Positions 1-8,121 of a DNA stretch of 64,000 nucleotides are shown piece after piece. Origin of the DNA: Massilia sp. Mn16-1_5. Lineage in GTDB: Bacteria > Pseudomonadota > Gammaproteobacteria > Burkholderiales > Burkholderiaceae_D. Position 1 is the first letter of the stretch. Each line of letters opens with the position of its first letter. The position numbers and the translations under genes are program-made. The stretch covers positions 1 through 64,000 of the forward strand of contig NZ_PPXQ01000021.1 of assembly GCF_004798585.1 (NCBI RefSeq), in the 5' to 3' direction. The notes beneath the pieces are model-generated. The model made no database searches. It saw only the letters and a program-made list of their open reading frames with translations, and was not told the DNA's origin.

Positions 1-114
1 CTTTCGGCTGACGCCGAAAGACCGGCACAGGGCCTGCATGTCGATATTGGGCTCTGCCGCCAACATTGCGAACTCGAGTTTAGAAGACATCTGGGAACAT
101 TCTTTCCAAGGCAT
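1..114 (-). CDS. IS481-family transposase, N-terminal 38 residues (cut by window edge)
   Basis: Reading from 114 down gives 38 codons beginning MPWKECSQMSSKLEF and ending at the helix-turn-helix stretch LCRSFGVSRK. The MPWKE(C/T)... opening followed by a short N-terminal HTH is typical of IS481-type DDE transposases, which act on the element's own ends. The catalytic DDE domain lies beyond the left edge, so activity cannot be judged. The start is the ATG at 112-114. Confidence 0.75.
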   Translation of the reverse strand, partial: MPWKECSQMSSKLEFAMLAAEPNIDMQALCRSFGVSRK

Positions 115-202
115 CGCACACTCCATTTGTTGGCTGTGCAATGATCATAAAAGTGTTACCTATGTCTCTAGACAGGTGTTACCTATGTCTCTGTGCTAAA
201 CA
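1..202 (-). mobile_element. Terminal part of an IS481-family insertion sequence
   Basis: This is one end of an insertion sequence whose transposase gene runs off the left edge. Read from the outside inward (from 202 down), the end begins TGTTTAGCACAGAGACATAG, the TGT...-type terminus usual for IS481-like elements. A 17-bp motif (GTGTTACCTATGTCTCT on the plus strand) occurs twice in direct orientation at 153-169 and 176-192 and is probably a transposase-binding repeat. The boundary at 202 is inferred because the sequence immediately beyond it is an interrupted REP palindrome. The other end and any target duplication are outside the window. Confidence 0.75.
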
Positions 203-339
203 GTCCTGACTCCACGCGGTGATACGTACCGGCTCCGATTTCGTGCGCGCTGATCTTGTGGTCACCTATCCACGCGTGGAGTCAGGACTCCACCCTACAT
301 AACTACGTATCACCGCGTGGAGTCGGGACTCCACCCTAC
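203..339. repeat. REP-like palindromes (GGAGTC-core), left member cut by the IS
   Basis: Complete 26-bp copies lie at 273-298 and 314-339; each reads CGCGTGGAGTC(A/G)GGACTCC followed by ACCCTAC. A copy in the opposite orientation begins at 203 but lacks its first 10 bases. Its arm 203-228 is the reverse complement of 304-329 with a single mismatch, so these were an inverted pair before the insertion sequence arrived. The CTAC/GTAG ends and palindromic core match the GTAG class of REP elements. No gene is visible between 203 and 359. Confidence 0.75.
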
Positions 340-359
340 GTGTTACGCCACCGCGAGCC

Positions 360-1583
360 TTAGCCGATGTAGTTGAACAGCGACAGCCCCGACATCGTCT
401 TGAACGACTTCTGCGCCGCTTCCAGGGTCTGCTGCTGGGTCGCGTACTGCGAGATCGCCTTGACCATGTCCAGGTCCTGCAGCTTCGACAGCGTGGCGTC
501 GTACTGGATGCCGAGGTCGGCGCCGGAGTTGTCGAGGTAGTCGAGTTCCTTCATGCGCGAGCCGACCGAGGCGCGTACCGTCAGGATGTTGTCGAGCGAG
601 GATTTCAGGCCTTCGTGGGCCGTGTTCAGCTTGTTCGACAGCGTGGCCAGGCTGGTCTTGTCTTCGCCGGCCTCGCGCAGGGCGCTCACCAGCGAGGTCA
701 GGGTCGTGAAGATCGATTCCTTTTCGCTCGGCTTGACCTCGAACTTGTCGCCGTCGGCCGGCTCGCCGGTGATCGAGAACGAGGTGCCGTCGAAGGTGAT
801 CTGCTTGCCGGCCACATACGGTTCGTTGGTCGGCAAAGGACCGGCCGGGCTGCCGCTGCCGTCGATCACGGAATACGTGGTCACGGCCGGGTTGCCCGTC
901 ACCTTGAATTCCAGCGTGTAGTTGTGGCCGGTGAGCTTGGATGCGTCCGACACGGAACCGGTGACGGCAATGCCCGTGCCCTTGTTGTTGGCGCCGACCA
1001 CGGTCTGGTAGCTGCCGTTGCCGGTGCGGTTGTTCTCGAAAATCGAGCTGCCCGAGTCGCTGATCGCGATCGAGCGCGAGGAGCCGACCTGGAGCTTGCG
1101 CTGGCCCTGGTCGCCCTGGTAAGTCGCGCCGGTGTCGGTCTGGATGAAGGGCACGGTGGTGCCGCGATAGCCCGAGAACAGGTAGCCGCCCGAACCGTCG
1201 GCGGTGTTGGCCACGCCAAGCAGGTCGTGCATGCGCCCTTCGATCTCGGTGGCGATCATCAGGCGGTCGGCCTTCGACAGCGTGCCGTTGCCGGCTTGCA
1301 CCACGAGCGTTTGCACGTCCATCAGCAGGTCGCCGCTGTCGCTGAGTGCGCCTTCGACCAGCGCCAGCGAGCTGTTCGCGTTCGAGCGGTTGGTCGCGTA
1401 CTGGTTGTTGAGCGACTTCGACTGCGTCACCTCCAGCGCGCGCGCCGAGGCGATCGGGTCGTCGGCCGCAGTCAGCATGCGCTTGTTGGTCGCCAGCTGG
1501 GTCTGGGTGCGCGCCATGCCCGACTGCAGCGTGTTGAGCTGGGTCGTCGCGTTCTCGTAGATGGTTCGGGTGCTGATGCGCAT
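360..1583 (-). CDS. flgL: Flagellar hook-filament junction protein FlgL (HAP3)
   Basis: FlgL forms the second ring of the hook-filament junction, between FlgK and the flagellin filament, and is exported by the flagellar type III system. The 407-residue product starts MRISTRTIYENATTQL, has the flagellin-like N-terminal D0/D1 coiled coil (LNTLQSGMARTQTQLATNKR, then DDPIASARAL) and a C-terminal helical D0 region (ATQQQTLEAAQKSFKTMSGL). It is longer than the enterobacterial protein (about 317 residues), the extra length lying in the central surface-exposed region. It is the last gene of the flg run, 20 bp after flgK, and probably shares the sigma-28 promoter upstream of flgK. Confidence 0.95.
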   Translation of the reverse strand: MRISTRTIYENATTQLNTLQSGMARTQTQLATNKRMLTAADDPIASARALEVTQSKSLNNQYATNRSNANSSLALVEGALSDSGDLLMDVQTLVVQAGNGTLSKADRLMIATEIEGRMHDLLGVANTADGSGGYLFSGYRGTTVPFIQTDTGATYQGDQGQRKLQVGSSRSIAISDSGSSIFENNRTGNGSYQTVVGANNKGTGIAVTGSVSDASKLTGHNYTLEFKVTGNPAVTTYSVIDGSGSPAGPLPTNEPYVAGKQITFDGTSFSITGEPADGDKFEVKPSEKESIFTTLTSLVSALREAGEDKTSLATLSNKLNTAHEGLKSSLDNILTVRASVGSRMKELDYLDNSGADLGIQYDATLSKLQDLDMVKAISQYATQQQTLEAAQKSFKTMSGLSLFNYIG

Positions 1584-1603
1584 TTCTTATTCTCCCGCTG
1601 TGC

Positions 1604-3562
1604 TTAGCGTCCGATCGACAGCAGCGTGTCGAAGATGGTGTTGGCGATCTGCATGACCTTGCCGGCGGCCTGGTAGGCCTGCTGGTACTTCAGCAGGTTG
1701 GTCGCTTCCTCGTCCAGGTTCACGCCCGACACGTCCGAGGCCGCGCCCTGCACCTGCTTGAGCAGGGCCGCGCCGGCGCTGGCGTTCACCTGCACTTCGC
1801 GCGTCTTGTTGCCGACCGCGCTGACGGTCTGGGCAAAGGCCGACTGGTAAGTGGCGCTGTTGCCATTAAAAATGTTCTTGGTCTGCAGGGCGCCGAGCGC
1901 CTGGATGTTGCGGGTATCGGCAGTGCCGGCCGTGTTGGCGGCAATCGCAAAACTGTCGCCCTGCTGCGGCACGCCCGACATCGTCAGGTTCACGCCCGAA
2001 AAGCTGTAGCTGGCGCCGGCCTTGAACGGTGCGCTGCCGCCCGTGTGGGTGGTGGTGGTGCCGTTCAGGGTCATGGTGACCGTGGCGCCGGCCGGGAAAC
2101 CGGTCAGCTGGCCGCCGCTCGCACTGTCATAGCTGAGCGTCACCGGCAGCGTCGGCGGCGCCGTGAAATAGCTGCTGCTCACGCTGCCTGCGCTGATCTG
2201 GCCCGTGCCCTTGTTGGCGATCGGGGCGCTGGTCGCGATCGGGGTGCCGGCGGCGATCTCGCTGACGTCGGACAGCGCCATCTGGAAACCGGAGGCGCCG
2301 TTCGCGGTCGGGCGCACCAGGTAGTTGTCACCCGACGCGGCCGTGCCGGAGAAGCTAAACGCGACGCCGTCGATGGTCTGGGTGGTACCGGCCGCGTTGT
2401 ATGGATCGATCTTGGTGCGCGTGTTGTCGGACATGCGCGTGACAAAGAAGCTGCTGCCGTCGGATTCGACCTTGTAGTCGCTGTCGGTCAGCTTGGTCGG
2501 ATCAAGGACCTGCGCGCCGACCTTGGCGGTGCTGGTCTTGGCGTTGTCGACGGCCGCGGTGACAAAGGCCGGGGCCTGCACGAAGAAATCCTTGCCCTGC
2601 AGGCCATTGCTGTCGATGCCCAGCTTGTGCTGGTCGTTGAAAGTCATCGCCATGCCGAGCGCGAGGCGGCCGATCTGGTTCTGCACGCGGTCCAGGGTAT
2701 TCGTGCGGAACTCCAGCATGCCGCCCAGTTCGCCGCCTGTGAGGGCGTTTTCCGGCAACTGGGTAACCTTGTCGCCGGTGACGTAGCCCACCGTCAGGCG
2801 CGTCAGGTCGGTCGGCGTCTTCATCGTCGCCAGCTGGAAGGCCTGCTGGCCGACGACCAGGGGCTGGCCGTTGCCGATCGAGACGTTCAGCGCATTGTTG
2901 CTGCCGGCCGTGACGCTGGCCTTGACGTGCTTGTTCAGCTCCATGATGAGCTGGTCGCGCTGGTCGAGCAGGTCGTTCGGCTGGCGCTGCTCGGTCGAGC
3001 CGTAGGAGCCGATTTTCGAATTGATCTCGGCGATCTGCTTGGCGTAGGTATTGATCAGGTTGACGTTGGTCTCGATCTGGCTGTTCACGCCTTCGCCGAT
3101 CTCTTCCAGGCGCGCGTCGATCTGCTGGAAGCTGCCCGCCAGCGTCTCCGCCGCCGACATCAGGGCCTGGCGCGACGGGATCGAGGCGCCGTTGCCGGTC
3201 ACGTCCTGCACGGCCGAGAAGAAGTTCTGGATCGCCGGCGACAGGCCGGAAGTGGTGTCGGCCAGCAGGTTGTCGATCTGGCTGACCTGGGCGTAATAGG
3301 CGTCCAGCGAGGCCGTCGAGGCGGTGGCCGTGCGCACCTGGTTGTTCAGGAAATCGTCGCTGTAGCGCTTGATCTCGGCGACCTTGGTGCCGGTACCGGT
3401 GAAACCGACGCCGGTCTCCATCGCGGTCGAGTTGGCCTGCACCACGCCCTGGCGGCTGTAGCCTTCCACGTTGGCGTTGGTGATGTTATGGCCGGTCGTG
3501 GCCAGCGCGGTCTGCGCCGCGAACAAGCCACTTTTACCGATGCTGAGGAGATTTCCGGACAT
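1604..3562 (-). CDS. flgK: Flagellar hook-associated protein FlgK (HAP1)
   Basis: FlgK is the first hook-filament junction protein and sits directly on the hook tip. The 652-residue product begins MSGNLLSIGKSGLFAAQTAL, followed by the rod/hook-family signature TGHNITNANVEGYSRQ near residues 23-38, and ends with the conserved C-terminal helix (LDEEATNLLKYQQAYQAAGKV, then MQIANTIFDTLLSI). The variable central domain is longer than in E. coli (547 residues). It lies 20 bp before flgL and 82 bp after flgJ. That gap contains a good sigma-28 promoter, so flgKL can be transcribed as a late (class III) unit. Confidence 0.96.
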   Translation of the reverse strand: MSGNLLSIGKSGLFAAQTALATTGHNITNANVEGYSRQGVVQANSTAMETGVGFTGTGTKVAEIKRYSDDFLNNQVRTATASTASLDAYYAQVSQIDNLLADTTSGLSPAIQNFFSAVQDVTGNGASIPSRQALMSAAETLAGSFQQIDARLEEIGEGVNSQIETNVNLINTYAKQIAEINSKIGSYGSTEQRQPNDLLDQRDQLIMELNKHVKASVTAGSNNALNVSIGNGQPLVVGQQAFQLATMKTPTDLTRLTVGYVTGDKVTQLPENALTGGELGGMLEFRTNTLDRVQNQIGRLALGMAMTFNDQHKLGIDSNGLQGKDFFVQAPAFVTAAVDNAKTSTAKVGAQVLDPTKLTDSDYKVESDGSSFFVTRMSDNTRTKIDPYNAAGTTQTIDGVAFSFSGTAASGDNYLVRPTANGASGFQMALSDVSEIAAGTPIATSAPIANKGTGQISAGSVSSSYFTAPPTLPVTLSYDSASGGQLTGFPAGATVTMTLNGTTTTHTGGSAPFKAGASYSFSGVNLTMSGVPQQGDSFAIAANTAGTADTRNIQALGALQTKNIFNGNSATYQSAFAQTVSAVGNKTREVQVNASAGAALLKQVQGAASDVSGVNLDEEATNLLKYQQAYQAAGKVMQIANTIFDTLLSIGR

Positions 3563-3587
3563 GTCGTTTCTCTATGGTCTATGTTCT

Positions 3588-3614
3588 TCTACGGCAGCGC
3601 GTGGCAAAACTTGA
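3588..3614 (-). promoter_or_regulatory. Sigma-28 (FliA) promoter for flgKL
   Basis: On the minus strand 3614-3607 reads TCAAGTTT and 3595-3588 reads GCCGTAGA, separated by exactly 11 bases. The FliA consensus is TAAAGTTT-N11-GCCGATAA. The -35 element has one mismatch and the -10 element keeps the diagnostic GCCG. Transcription would begin roughly 20 bases before the flgK start codon. The sigma factor itself is encoded at 17783-18511. Confidence 0.7.
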
Positions 3615-3644
3615 ATATTGTCCAAACACGCTACTGCCATGTTT

Positions 3645-4565
3645 TTATGCCAATGAATGTTTGATAATCTTCGACAGCTTGGCGCCATACTGCGGGTCGG
3701 TCGCATAGCCGGCGCGCTGCAGGCCGTGGGCGAAGGCGGCGGGGTCGCCGGCGTGGTTCAGCACTTTCTCGTAGCGCGGGTTGTTCGCGATCATGCGCGC
3801 GTAGTCCTTGAACGAATCAGCCGGCGTGTCGTAGGAACGGAAGCGCTGGATCTTCTGGTGCGGCTGGCCATTCACGTACTCGACCGTCACGGCGGTGGCG
3901 ACCTTGCCCTTCCAGTTCGGACCGGCCTTGATGCCGAACAGGTTGTTGGCATTCGACCCATCTGCATTGCGGATCATGCGCTTGCCCCAGCCCGTTTCCA
4001 GCGCGGCCTGGCCGAGCATGAATTTGGCCGGCACGCCGGTCGCCGCTTCGGCTTGCGCCGCATGCTCGCCGAGCTTTTCCTGGAAGGCGCGCACGTGCGG
4101 CGCCTGGGTGCGGCCGCTGGCGCTGATGCCGTTGGTCTGGACATCCGTGCCCTTCAATGGACCGGCATTCTTCTGCAGCAGCGGGATGTCGATCGCGCTG
4201 GCCGCACCGTTCGTGCCTGCTGCGCCATCGACACCGCCGATGGCGAGCGCCTTGGCATCGTTCTGGCTCGAGAGTTGGCGCACCAGCACGTCGGCCAGGC
4301 CCATGCCGCGCTTGGCCATGTTCTGGCTCAGCTGCTGGTCGAGCATGCCGGTAAACATCTTGGTCTGCTGGTTGTCCATCAGGCCGTCGGAGGGCGTGGC
4401 GTCGCGCATGCTCTTCATCATCTGGTTGATGAACAGCGCCTCGAACTGCTGGGCCGCGCCGCGGGTGGCTTCGGCGGAGCCGGTCTTGGCCGAACGCTTG
4501 AGGTCGCCGAGACCCTGGGTATCGAGCGCGAAGCTGCTGACGACCTTGTTCTGGTTGGGGAGCAT
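3645..4565 (-). CDS. flgJ: Flagellar rod-assembly protein/muramidase FlgJ
   Basis: FlgJ caps the growing rod and opens the peptidoglycan for it. The 306-residue product has the two-domain structure: an N-terminal rod-capping part (AAQQFEALFINQMMKSMRDA at about 36-55) and a C-terminal glucosaminidase-type domain (AQAEAATGVPAKFMLGQAAL, then ETGWGKRMI, then NNLFGIKAG). The E of the ALETGWG motif is the expected catalytic acid. Many alphaproteobacterial FlgJ proteins lack the enzyme half, so this is the dual-function type of beta/gammaproteobacteria. It follows flgI by 9 bp. Confidence 0.96.
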   Translation of the reverse strand: MLPNQNKVVSSFALDTQGLGDLKRSAKTGSAEATRGAAQQFEALFINQMMKSMRDATPSDGLMDNQQTKMFTGMLDQQLSQNMAKRGMGLADVLVRQLSSQNDAKALAIGGVDGAAGTNGAASAIDIPLLQKNAGPLKGTDVQTNGISASGRTQAPHVRAFQEKLGEHAAQAEAATGVPAKFMLGQAALETGWGKRMIRNADGSNANNLFGIKAGPNWKGKVATAVTVEYVNGQPHQKIQRFRSYDTPADSFKDYARMIANNPRYEKVLNHAGDPAAFAHGLQRAGYATDPQYGAKLSKIIKHSLA

Positions 4566-4574
4566 GGCCGGTCC

Positions 4575-5681
4575 TTAGATGATTTCGAGTTCGGCGCGCA
4601 GCGAGCCGGCCGCCTTCAGGGCTTGCAGGATGGCGAGCAGGTCTTGCGGGGTGGCGCCGATCGAGTTCATGGCTTTTACCACTTCGGCCAGCGAGGCGCC
4701 GCCTTTCACCAGCAGCACCTTGCCCGGATCCTTCTTGATTTCCACGCTCGGCGTCTGGGTGACGACCGTCTGGCCGCGCGAACCCGGCGCCGGCTGGCTG
4801 ACATTCGTGTCGGCGCCGATCGTCACCGACAGGTTGCCGTGCGAGATGGCGCAGGTGTCGAGGGTGACGGCCTGGTTCATCACCACGGAGCCGGTGCGGG
4901 CGTTCAGGATCACCTTGGCGGCCGCTGCCGCCGGCTTGACGTCGATGTTTTCCATCAGGCCGATGAAGCTCACGCGCGCGTCCGACGAGGCCGGGGTGCG
5001 CACGCGGATCACGCGGCCGTCCAGCGCGGTGGCGGTACCGACGCCGAACTGGTCGTTCAGGGCTTGCACGACGCGGCTGGCGGTGGCGAAGTCGGTCTGG
5101 TTCAGCTCCAGGCGGATCTGGTTGTTTTCACCGAGGTTCGAGGCGACCGCCTTTTCGACGGTGGCGCCGGCCGAAATTTTGCCGACCGACAGGTGATTCA
5201 CCGTGGTCTGGGCGCCGCCGGCGGAGGCGCCGGCGCCGCCGACCAGCACGTTACCCTGGGCCATGGCGTAGACCTGGCCGTCGGCGCCGTGCAGCGGGGT
5301 CATCAGCAAGGTACCGCCGCGCAGGCTTTTCGCGTTACCGATCGAGGAGACCGTGATGTCGATGGTCTGGCCCGGCTGGGCAAAGGCCGGCAGCGAAGTC
5401 GTAACCATCACGGCGGCGACGTTCTTCAGTTGCAGCTGGCCGGTCGGCGGCAAATTGACGCCCTTCTGCTGCAGCATGGCGATGATCGACTGCACCGTGA
5501 ATGGGGTCTGGCTGGTCTGGTCGCCGGTACCGTCGAGACCGACCACGAGGCCGTAACCCGACAACTGGTTCTGGCGCACGCCGGCGATGCTGGCCATGTC
5601 CTTCAGGCGCTCGGCGTGAGCGGCAGGCATGGTGGCAACGAGGGCGGCGCAGAGAGTCAGCAGCGGGAAAGCGAAACGCAT
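4575..5681 (-). CDS. flgI: Flagellar P-ring protein FlgI
   Basis: FlgI is exported through Sec to the periplasm and forms the P ring around the rod in the peptidoglycan layer. The 368-residue product begins with a signal peptide (MRFAFPLLTLCAALVATMPA, cleavage after AHA) followed by ERLKDMASIAGVRQNQLSGY, then GLVVGLDGTGD, the family signature. The open frame extends upstream to 6305, but that part only shadows flgH. The ATG at 5679-5681 is preferred because it is preceded by AAGGA and starts the signal peptide. It lies 20 bp after flgH. Confidence 0.96.
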   Translation of the reverse strand: MRFAFPLLTLCAALVATMPAAHAERLKDMASIAGVRQNQLSGYGLVVGLDGTGDQTSQTPFTVQSIIAMLQQKGVNLPPTGQLQLKNVAAVMVTTSLPAFAQPGQTIDITVSSIGNAKSLRGGTLLMTPLHGADGQVYAMAQGNVLVGGAGASAGGAQTTVNHLSVGKISAGATVEKAVASNLGENNQIRLELNQTDFATASRVVQALNDQFGVGTATALDGRVIRVRTPASSDARVSFIGLMENIDVKPAAAAAKVILNARTGSVVMNQAVTLDTCAISHGNLSVTIGADTNVSQPAPGSRGQTVVTQTPSVEIKKDPGKVLLVKGGASLAEVVKAMNSIGATPQDLLAILQALKAAGSLRAELEII

Positions 5682-5701
5682 GATCGGTCCTTGAACTTTA
5701 A

Positions 5702-6361
5702 TTAAAACGGCAGCAGCGACTGGAAGAAACGCGACATCATCGAATTGACTTCGGCTTTGTCGATACGGCTGTTGGTGCGGTATTCGACGCGGGCGTCGGC
5801 CACGACCGTCGACGAGACGACGTTGCCGTTCTGGATCGTGTCGGGGCTGACCATGCCCGAGAAGCGGATGAACTCGATGCCCTTGTTCATCGCGACCTGC
5901 TTCTCGCCGGCGACGATCAGGTTGCCGTTCGAGAGCACCTCGGTGACGGTCACGCCGATCGTGCCGGTGAAGGCGTTGCTGGCGCTCTGGTTGTCGCCGT
6001 CGGCAAACTTGATGCCGCCTTCGGTGGCCACGTTGGCGCCCAGTTTCGATTGCAGCGGACCCGGCAAACCGAAGCTGGCGCTGCCCGACTTGTTGCCCGA
6101 GCTCGTTCCCGCCTTGTTGGCCGAGGTCTTTTCGACGATGTTGATCGTCAAGAGGTCGCCGATCTGGCGCGCGCGGCGGTCTTCGAACATCGGGCGGTAT
6201 TTGGCCGCGTTGTAGATGGCGCCATCGGTGGGCGGCGCGACTTCGGCCAGGGCCGGACGCGCGCTGCGGGTTTCCTGCACGATGGTGCTGGGAGTAACCG
6301 CGCAACCGCCCACGATGGTGGACAAACCCGCCAGGACGAGCGTGAAAAGAAGCGTTTTCAT
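5702..6361 (-). CDS. flgH: Flagellar L-ring lipoprotein FlgH
   Basis: FlgH forms the outer-membrane L ring of the basal body. The 219-residue product starts with a lipoprotein signal ([19 protein letters not shown], lipobox GGC at residues 18-20) and carries the family motifs [18 protein letters not shown] (about 54-71), [20 protein letters not shown] and the C-terminal [16 protein letters not shown]. Its start overlaps the flgG stop by 4 bp, implying translational coupling. Confidence 0.96.
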   Translation of the reverse strand: MKTLLFTLVLAGLSTIVGGCAVTPSTIVQETRSARPALAEVAPPTDGAIYNAAKYRPMFEDRRARQIGDLLTINIVEKTSANKAGTSSGNKSGSASFGLPGPLQSKLGANVATEGGIKFADGDNQSASNAFTGTIGVTVTEVLSNGNLIVAGEKQVAMNKGIEFIRFSGMVSPDTIQNGNVVSSTVVADARVEYRTNSRIDKAEVNSMMSRFFQSLLPF

Positions 6362-7140
6362 AGCTGGGACAGTTTCTGCAGCATCTGGTCGGAGGTGGTG
6401 ATCGCCTTGCTGTTGATCTCGTAGGCGCGCTGGGTCTGGATCATGTTGACCATTTCCTCGACCACGTTGACGTTCGAGGTTTCCACGAAACCCTGCATCA
6501 GGACGCCGGCGCCATTGGTGCCCGGGGTGTTCGCGTTCGGGTTGCCCGAGGCGGTCGTTTCCAGGTACAGGTTCTCGCCCTTCGATTCCAGGCCGGCCGG
6601 ATTCACGAAGGTCATCAATTGCAGGTTGCCGATCTGGGTGGTGGCGGTGCTGCCGGCCGTTTTGACGGACACGGTGCCGTCGCGGCCGACCGTGATCGAT
6701 TCGGCGTTCGCGGGCACCGTGATCGGCGGCTGCACAGGATAGCCGCTGGAGGTGACCAGGGTGCCGTTGGCATCGGTCTGGAAGGAGCCGTCGCGGGTAT
6801 AGGCCTGGGTGCCGTCAGGCAGCAGCACCGGGAAGAAACCCGCGCCATTGACCATCACGTCCTTCGAGTTGCCGGTCTGCTGGGGATTACCCTGGGTGAA
6901 GATGCGTTCGGTCGAGACGGCGCGCACACCGGTACCGAGCTGCAGGCCGGATGGCAGGTTGGTTTGCTGCGAGGATTGGGCGCCGGGCTGGCGCACGGTC
7001 TGGTACAGCAGGTCCTCGAACACCGCACGCGAACGCTTGAAGCCGTTGGTGCTGACGTTGGCGAGGTTGTTGGTGATGACGTCGAGGTTGGTTTGCTGCG
7101 CTTCGAGGCCGGTCTTGGCGATAAACAGCGAACGAATCAT
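6358..7140 (-). CDS. flgG: Flagellar distal rod protein FlgG
   Basis: FlgG builds the distal, drive-shaft part of the rod. The 260-residue length is identical to the enterobacterial protein. The product begins [20 protein letters not shown] and continues with the axial-family signature [18 protein letters not shown]; the C-terminal helix ends [20 protein letters not shown]. It lies 64 bp after flgF and overlaps flgH by 4 bp. Confidence 0.97.
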   Translation of the reverse strand: MIRSLFIAKTGLEAQQTNLDVITNNLANVSTNGFKRSRAVFEDLLYQTVRQPGAQSSQQTNLPSGLQLGTGVRAVSTERIFTQGNPQQTGNSKDVMVNGAGFFPVLLPDGTQAYTRDGSFQTDANGTLVTSSGYPVQPPITVPANAESITVGRDGTVSVKTAGSTATTQIGNLQLMTFVNPAGLESKGENLYLETTASGNPNANTPGTNGAGVLMQGFVETSNVNVVEEMVNMIQTQRAYEINSKAITTSDQMLQKLSQL

Positions 7141-7204
7141 GGGTTTCTCCTATTGGCGGCAACCGAAGGCCGCCATCTATAGGAGAATTATGCTGGAGAA
7201 ACAC

Positions 7205-7945
7205 TTAGTTCAAAGCAAGGATCTGACTGGCTTTCGCGGCGTTATTCTCGGCGTTCTTCATCAGGCTCATTTGCGTCTCGAAGGAACGCGCGAGGCCGAT
7301 CATGGACACCATGGCATCGACGGCATTCACGTTACTGCCTTCCAGCGCGCCGCCGGCGACGCGCACAGCCGCGTCGGGCTGGGCATTCGCGCCGTCCTTC
7401 AGGCGGAACAGGCCGTCGTCGCCGCGCACCAGGTCCTTCTCGGGCGGGTTCACCAGCTTGATGCGGCCCAGGATCACGGGTGCGGCCGGACGCTCGGCGT
7501 TCGACACCGTGGAAATCGTGCCGTCGCCGCCAACCGTCACCGTGACATCCGGCGGAATCGTGATCGGACCGCCCTCGCCCGCGATGGTCTGGCCGGAAGT
7601 CGTGGTCAGCACGCCGTTCGGGCTCATCTGCAGGGCGCCGTTGCGGGTATAGGCTTCGCTGCCGTCCGCATTCTGCACGGCGATCCAGCCCGGGCCTTTG
7701 ATCGCGACGTCGAGATCGCGGCCGGTCAGCTGCAGCGGGCCGGACGAAAAATCGGCGCCGACCGTGTTGTTGACGACGAAGGTACGCGTCGGCAAGCCTT
7801 CGCTTTGCACCGGCACGGCGCGGAAGGTGTCGAGCTGGGCACGGAAACCTGTGGTGTTCAGGTTGGCCATGTTGTTCGAGGTCGTGGCCTGCTGCTCGAG
7901 GATGTGCTTGGCGCCGGAGCCGGCGGTATAAATTAAGCGATCCAT
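7205..7945 (-). CDS. flgF: Flagellar proximal rod protein FlgF
   Basis: FlgF is a minor proximal rod subunit. The 246-residue product begins MDRLIYTAGSGAKHILEQQA and carries the axial signature TSNNMANLNTTGFRAQLDTF. The mid-region GRDLDVAIKGPGWIAVQ and the C-terminal VNAVDAMVSMIGLARSFETQ match the FlgF/FlgG family. A 176-bp gap holding a REP pair separates it from flgE, so it may be translated from a differently processed message than the hook gene. Confidence 0.96.
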   Translation of the reverse strand: MDRLIYTAGSGAKHILEQQATTSNNMANLNTTGFRAQLDTFRAVPVQSEGLPTRTFVVNNTVGADFSSGPLQLTGRDLDVAIKGPGWIAVQNADGSEAYTRNGALQMSPNGVLTTTSGQTIAGEGGPITIPPDVTVTVGGDGTISTVSNAERPAAPVILGRIKLVNPPEKDLVRGDDGLFRLKDGANAQPDAAVRVAGGALEGSNVNAVDAMVSMIGLARSFETQMSLMKNAENNAAKASQILALN

Positions 7946-8001
7946 TTGTTATTCCCTTGTTCGTGCCGTTTTCATGCGTTTCGGTGTGCGGCATTTCCGT
8001 C

Positions 8002-8085
8002 CGCGGGCATGCCCGCCCTACGTTACGCCACGGCCCCATGAACCTGCAACGGACGGTGGCGCACCGTAGGGCGGGCATGCCCGCG
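8002..8085. repeat. Inverted pair of REP-like palindromes between flgE and flgF
   Basis: 8002-8021 reads CGCGGGCATGCCCGCCCTAC and 8066-8085 is its exact reverse complement, GTAGGGCGGGCATGCCCGCG. Each 20-mer is itself palindromic (GGGCATGCCC) and the two can also pair with each other across a 44-base spacer. They lie inside the flg operon, 37 bp after the flgE stop and 57 bp before the flgF start, and so would be transcribed as strong RNA hairpins. Confidence 0.85.
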
Positions 8086-8121
8086 TTCACCGCATGCCGC
8101 CCGACGGCGTCACGTTATCGA

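Noticed and set aside
273-339. Closely spaced direct repeats suggestive of a CRISPR remnant
   Set aside because: Only two direct copies, each a palindrome that also occurs 50 kb away in inverted pairs; this is REP structure. No cas genes are present.
5682-6305. N-terminal extension of the flgI frame to 576 residues
   Set aside because: The extra part reads the flgH coding region in another frame; the signal peptide and ribosome-binding site fix the start at 5681.
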